Assembly: GCA_016930115.1 (NCBI GenBank)
Contig: JAFGHN010000223.1
Location: 1 to 7,012 of the forward strand
Origin: Spirochaetales bacterium
GTDB taxonomy: Bacteria > Spirochaetota > Spirochaetia > ARS1246
Direction of reading: 5' to 3'
Length of the DNA: 7,012 bases
Below are positions 5,727-7,012 of this stretch, in pieces (the stretch's first letter is position 1; each line of letters begins with the position of its first letter). Made by a program: the position numbers and the translations under genes. The notes under the pieces were generated by a model. That model saw nothing but the letters and a program-made list of their open reading frames with translations. It did no database searches and was not told the origin of the DNA.

Positions 5727-6770
5727 TTACAGCAGGCGGCGCGTCGACAGGAGCCCGCATGCCGCGTCGATGTCTTCTCCCCTTGACTTCCTGAAAGTGG
5801 CAATCATCCCCTTGGTTTTCACGGTCTGTTGAAAGGCGGCAGCAGCCCGAGGAGAGGAGGGCTTGAGGAGGCTTTCCCCGCCCGGATTGTAGGAGATGAG
5901 ATTCACCCTGCATCTGATACCGTGGAGGAGCCGCACCAATTCAACGGCGTGGACCGGGGTGTCGTTGAAACCGTCAAAGAGAATGTATTCAAAAGATATC
6001 CGGCGCCGGCTTCTGGCGCGCGGCGTTTTGAGGAATTCAAGTACCGTATTCACAGGGTGCTGAATCTCCACCGGCATGATGCGCGCGCGTTCCACCGGCC
6101 GGGGTGAATGAAGGCTTATCGCTATGTTGCAGGCGGTCGAATCAAACAGCTCTTCGAACTGTGGCCAGATACCGACAGTGGAAACGGTGATCCGGCTCGG
6201 GCTCAAACCGTACCCGGTCTTAGAGGTGAAGAGCTCGAGACTCTTGAGCACGGGAAAGAGATTGTCAAGCGGTTCGCCCATTCCCATGTAGACGATATTC
6301 GTCACCTTTTCTTTCTCCGGGATAGCGGCGTACTGGTTGAGTATCTCTCCCGCCGTGAGATTGTACTGCAGCCCCTGGCGCCCGGTCATACAAAACTCAC
6401 AGGCGCGGGCGCATCCTGCCTGGGTGGACACGCAAAGAGTGGCCCGCGACGGCTCGGGAATGTAAGCGGTTTCTACGTATGCGGGGCTTTTTTTCGCAGG
6501 CCCGCCGACCGCAAAGAGATACTTTCGCGTACCGTCCCTTGACTCGCGAACCTCTACAGGTCCGTCCACGCCGATGCAAACAGATGCATCGAGAAGTTCG
6601 CGGGCGTCACGCGAGACATCGGTCATCTGGGCAACGCTGACGGCACCCTTCTTGTAGATCCAGCGCGCAATTTGCGCGGGTGCGTAGCCCGGCAGTCCGA
6701 GGTCTCTGCAGAGCTGTTGGAGTTCCGCGCGGGTCATCCCGAGGAGGGTTTCCCGATTCTCCAGTTTCAC
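5727..6770 (-). CDS. rlmN: 23S rRNA (adenine2503-C2)/tRNA (adenine37-C2) methyltransferase RlmN
   Basis: A radical-SAM enzyme that methylates C2 of A2503 in 23S rRNA and, in some bacteria, A37 of certain tRNAs. I place the start at GTG 6770, giving 347 residues, the usual family length. A longer open frame reaches an ATG at 6941, but its first 57 codons are arginine- and cysteine-rich and lie over the neighbouring gene. The N-terminal part GMTRAELQQL...IARWIYKKG is the typical RNA-binding region. The [4Fe-4S] cysteines are C120, C124 and C127 (CARACEFC), and GMGEP is at 163-167. The two conserved cysteines of the methyl-transfer mechanism are present: C113 (TLCVS) and C338 (DIDAACGLL), equivalent to E. 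coli C118 and C355 as I recall. The GTG start and the upstream gene's TGA share GTGA, so translation is likely coupled; no good Shine-Dalgarno sequence is seen. The stop faces the HD-GYP stop across 23 bases. Confidence 0.95.
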   Translation of the reverse strand: MKLENRETLLGMTRAELQQLCRDLGLPGYAPAQIARWIYKKGAVSVAQMTDVSRDARELLDASVCIGVDGPVEVRESRDGTRKYLFAVGGPAKKSPAYVETAYIPEPSRATLCVSTQAGCARACEFCMTGRQGLQYNLTAGEILNQYAAIPEKEKVTNIVYMGMGEPLDNLFPVLKSLELFTSKTGYGLSPSRITVSTVGIWPQFEELFDSTACNIAISLHSPRPVERARIMPVEIQHPVNTVLEFLKTPRARSRRRISFEYILFDGFNDTPVHAVELVRLLHGIRCRVNLISYNPGGESLLKPSSPRAAAAFQQTVKTKGMIATFRKSRGEDIDAACGLLSTRRLL

Positions 6771-7012
6771 GAAATAACGCCCGGGGAAACATGCATTCGC
6801 TCGGAGGCAAAGTGTATATAGGGGATTACCGCGCTGTTCTTGAAGGTCTCGGTGCCGTCGTAGGTAACGGACACAACGGGTACACCGGTTATTCTTTCGA
6901 TATCGGCGGACATCGCCTCCGTAACCAGAGACGGACAGCAAAACGCAGGATTTGTCTGCACGAATAGGGCGACATCGGGATGCGCCTTCAATATGTGCAT
7001 TATCTTCAGAAG
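6767..7012 (-). CDS. CoA-dehydratase/activase-related protein, C-terminal end (partial)
   Basis: The minus-strand frame is open from the right edge to TGA at 6769-6767, giving the last 81 residues. The segment FVQTNPAFCCPSLVTEAMSADIERITGVPVVSVTYDGTETFKN..IPYI is characteristic of proteins related to the 2-hydroxyglutaryl-CoA dehydratase D-component (HgdB/C-like). It includes the large proteins that fuse activase and dehydratase-like parts and are common in spirochaetes and clostridia. Those proteins handle ATP-driven single-electron transfer through iron-sulfur clusters; many large homologues have no proven substrate. The Cys-Cys pair in AFCCPS is conserved in relatives as I remember them. 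A 19-residue tail (HFASERMHVSPGVIS region) follows the usual YDGT..KN..PY ending. The 5' part is outside the window, so the full domain order cannot be seen. The gene overlaps the rlmN start by 4 bases. Confidence 0.8.
   Translation of the reverse strand, partial: LLKIMHILKAHPDVALFVQTNPAFCCPSLVTEAMSADIERITGVPVVSVTYDGTETFKNSAVIPYIHFASERMHVSPGVIS

Noticed and set aside
5701..5729. Possible bidirectional terminator between the HD-GYP gene and rlmN
   Set aside because: Only a 4-base-pair GAGG/CCTC stem is present and there is no T-run on either strand.
5829..6542. Two consecutive plus-strand open frames
   Set aside because: Both are antisense to rlmN, whose motifs are complete across this region.
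6771..6941. N-terminal extension of rlmN to an ATG at 6941
   Set aside because: The extra 57 residues are Arg/Cys-rich, match nothing in RlmN and lie over the dehydratase-related C-terminus. The GTG at 6770 gives the normal length and a GTGA overlap.
1..7012. Defence system, CRISPR array, transposon, prophage or toxin-antitoxin module
   Set aside because: No regularly spaced repeats, transposase or integrase motifs, terminal inverted repeats or recognisable defence domains appear on either strand.

Overview
The window looks like ordinary chromosomal DNA of a moderately GC-rich diderm bacterium. A spirochaete (Spirochaetales/Treponema-like) is the best guess. The reasons are several orphan outer-membrane beta-barrel genes, a soluble GAF-HD-GYP protein with an extended segment after its GYP motif, and a CoA-dehydratase/activase-related protein whose C-terminus resembles spirochaete and clostridial homologues. 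This is inference from protein character; there is no rRNA or other decisive marker.

Layout, left to right. Positions 1-1431 hold the 3' part of a plus-strand outer-membrane barrel gene with a Wzi-like motif. An 80-residue hypothetical protein follows at 1438-1680. Next is a 174-base intergenic stretch with three successive inverted repeats and a 14-base palindrome. A small helical protein (1855-2037) is followed by a rho-independent terminator at 2042-2083. The T-tract of that terminator abuts and shares one base with the 3' end of an opposite-strand tRNA-Val(GAC) at 2083-2156, which has its own promoter at 2202-2229. A leader region precedes two abutting plus-strand barrel genes (2363-3481 and 3482-4396). 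These are followed after 50 bases by a GAF-HD-GYP c-di-GMP phosphodiesterase (4447-5703). On the minus strand, converging on it with only 23 bases between stops, is rlmN (6770-5727). Its GTG start overlaps by 4 bases the stop of an upstream dehydratase-related gene that runs off the right edge.

How the genes fit together: the two abutting barrels are probably co-translated and may form one cell-surface unit. The HD-GYP gene lies close enough behind them to be co-transcribed, so c-di-GMP turnover could be expressed with envelope proteins, but it has no visible Shine-Dalgarno sequence. The minus-strand pair is a tight transcriptional unit joining a metabolic or redox protein to a 23S rRNA/tRNA methylase, most likely by operon packing. 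I see no mobile element, CRISPR array, toxin-antitoxin pair or defence system. The most unusual signals are the C33 in the tRNA anticodon loop, the terminator/tRNA junction, the intergenic hairpin series and the uncharacterised barrel pair.
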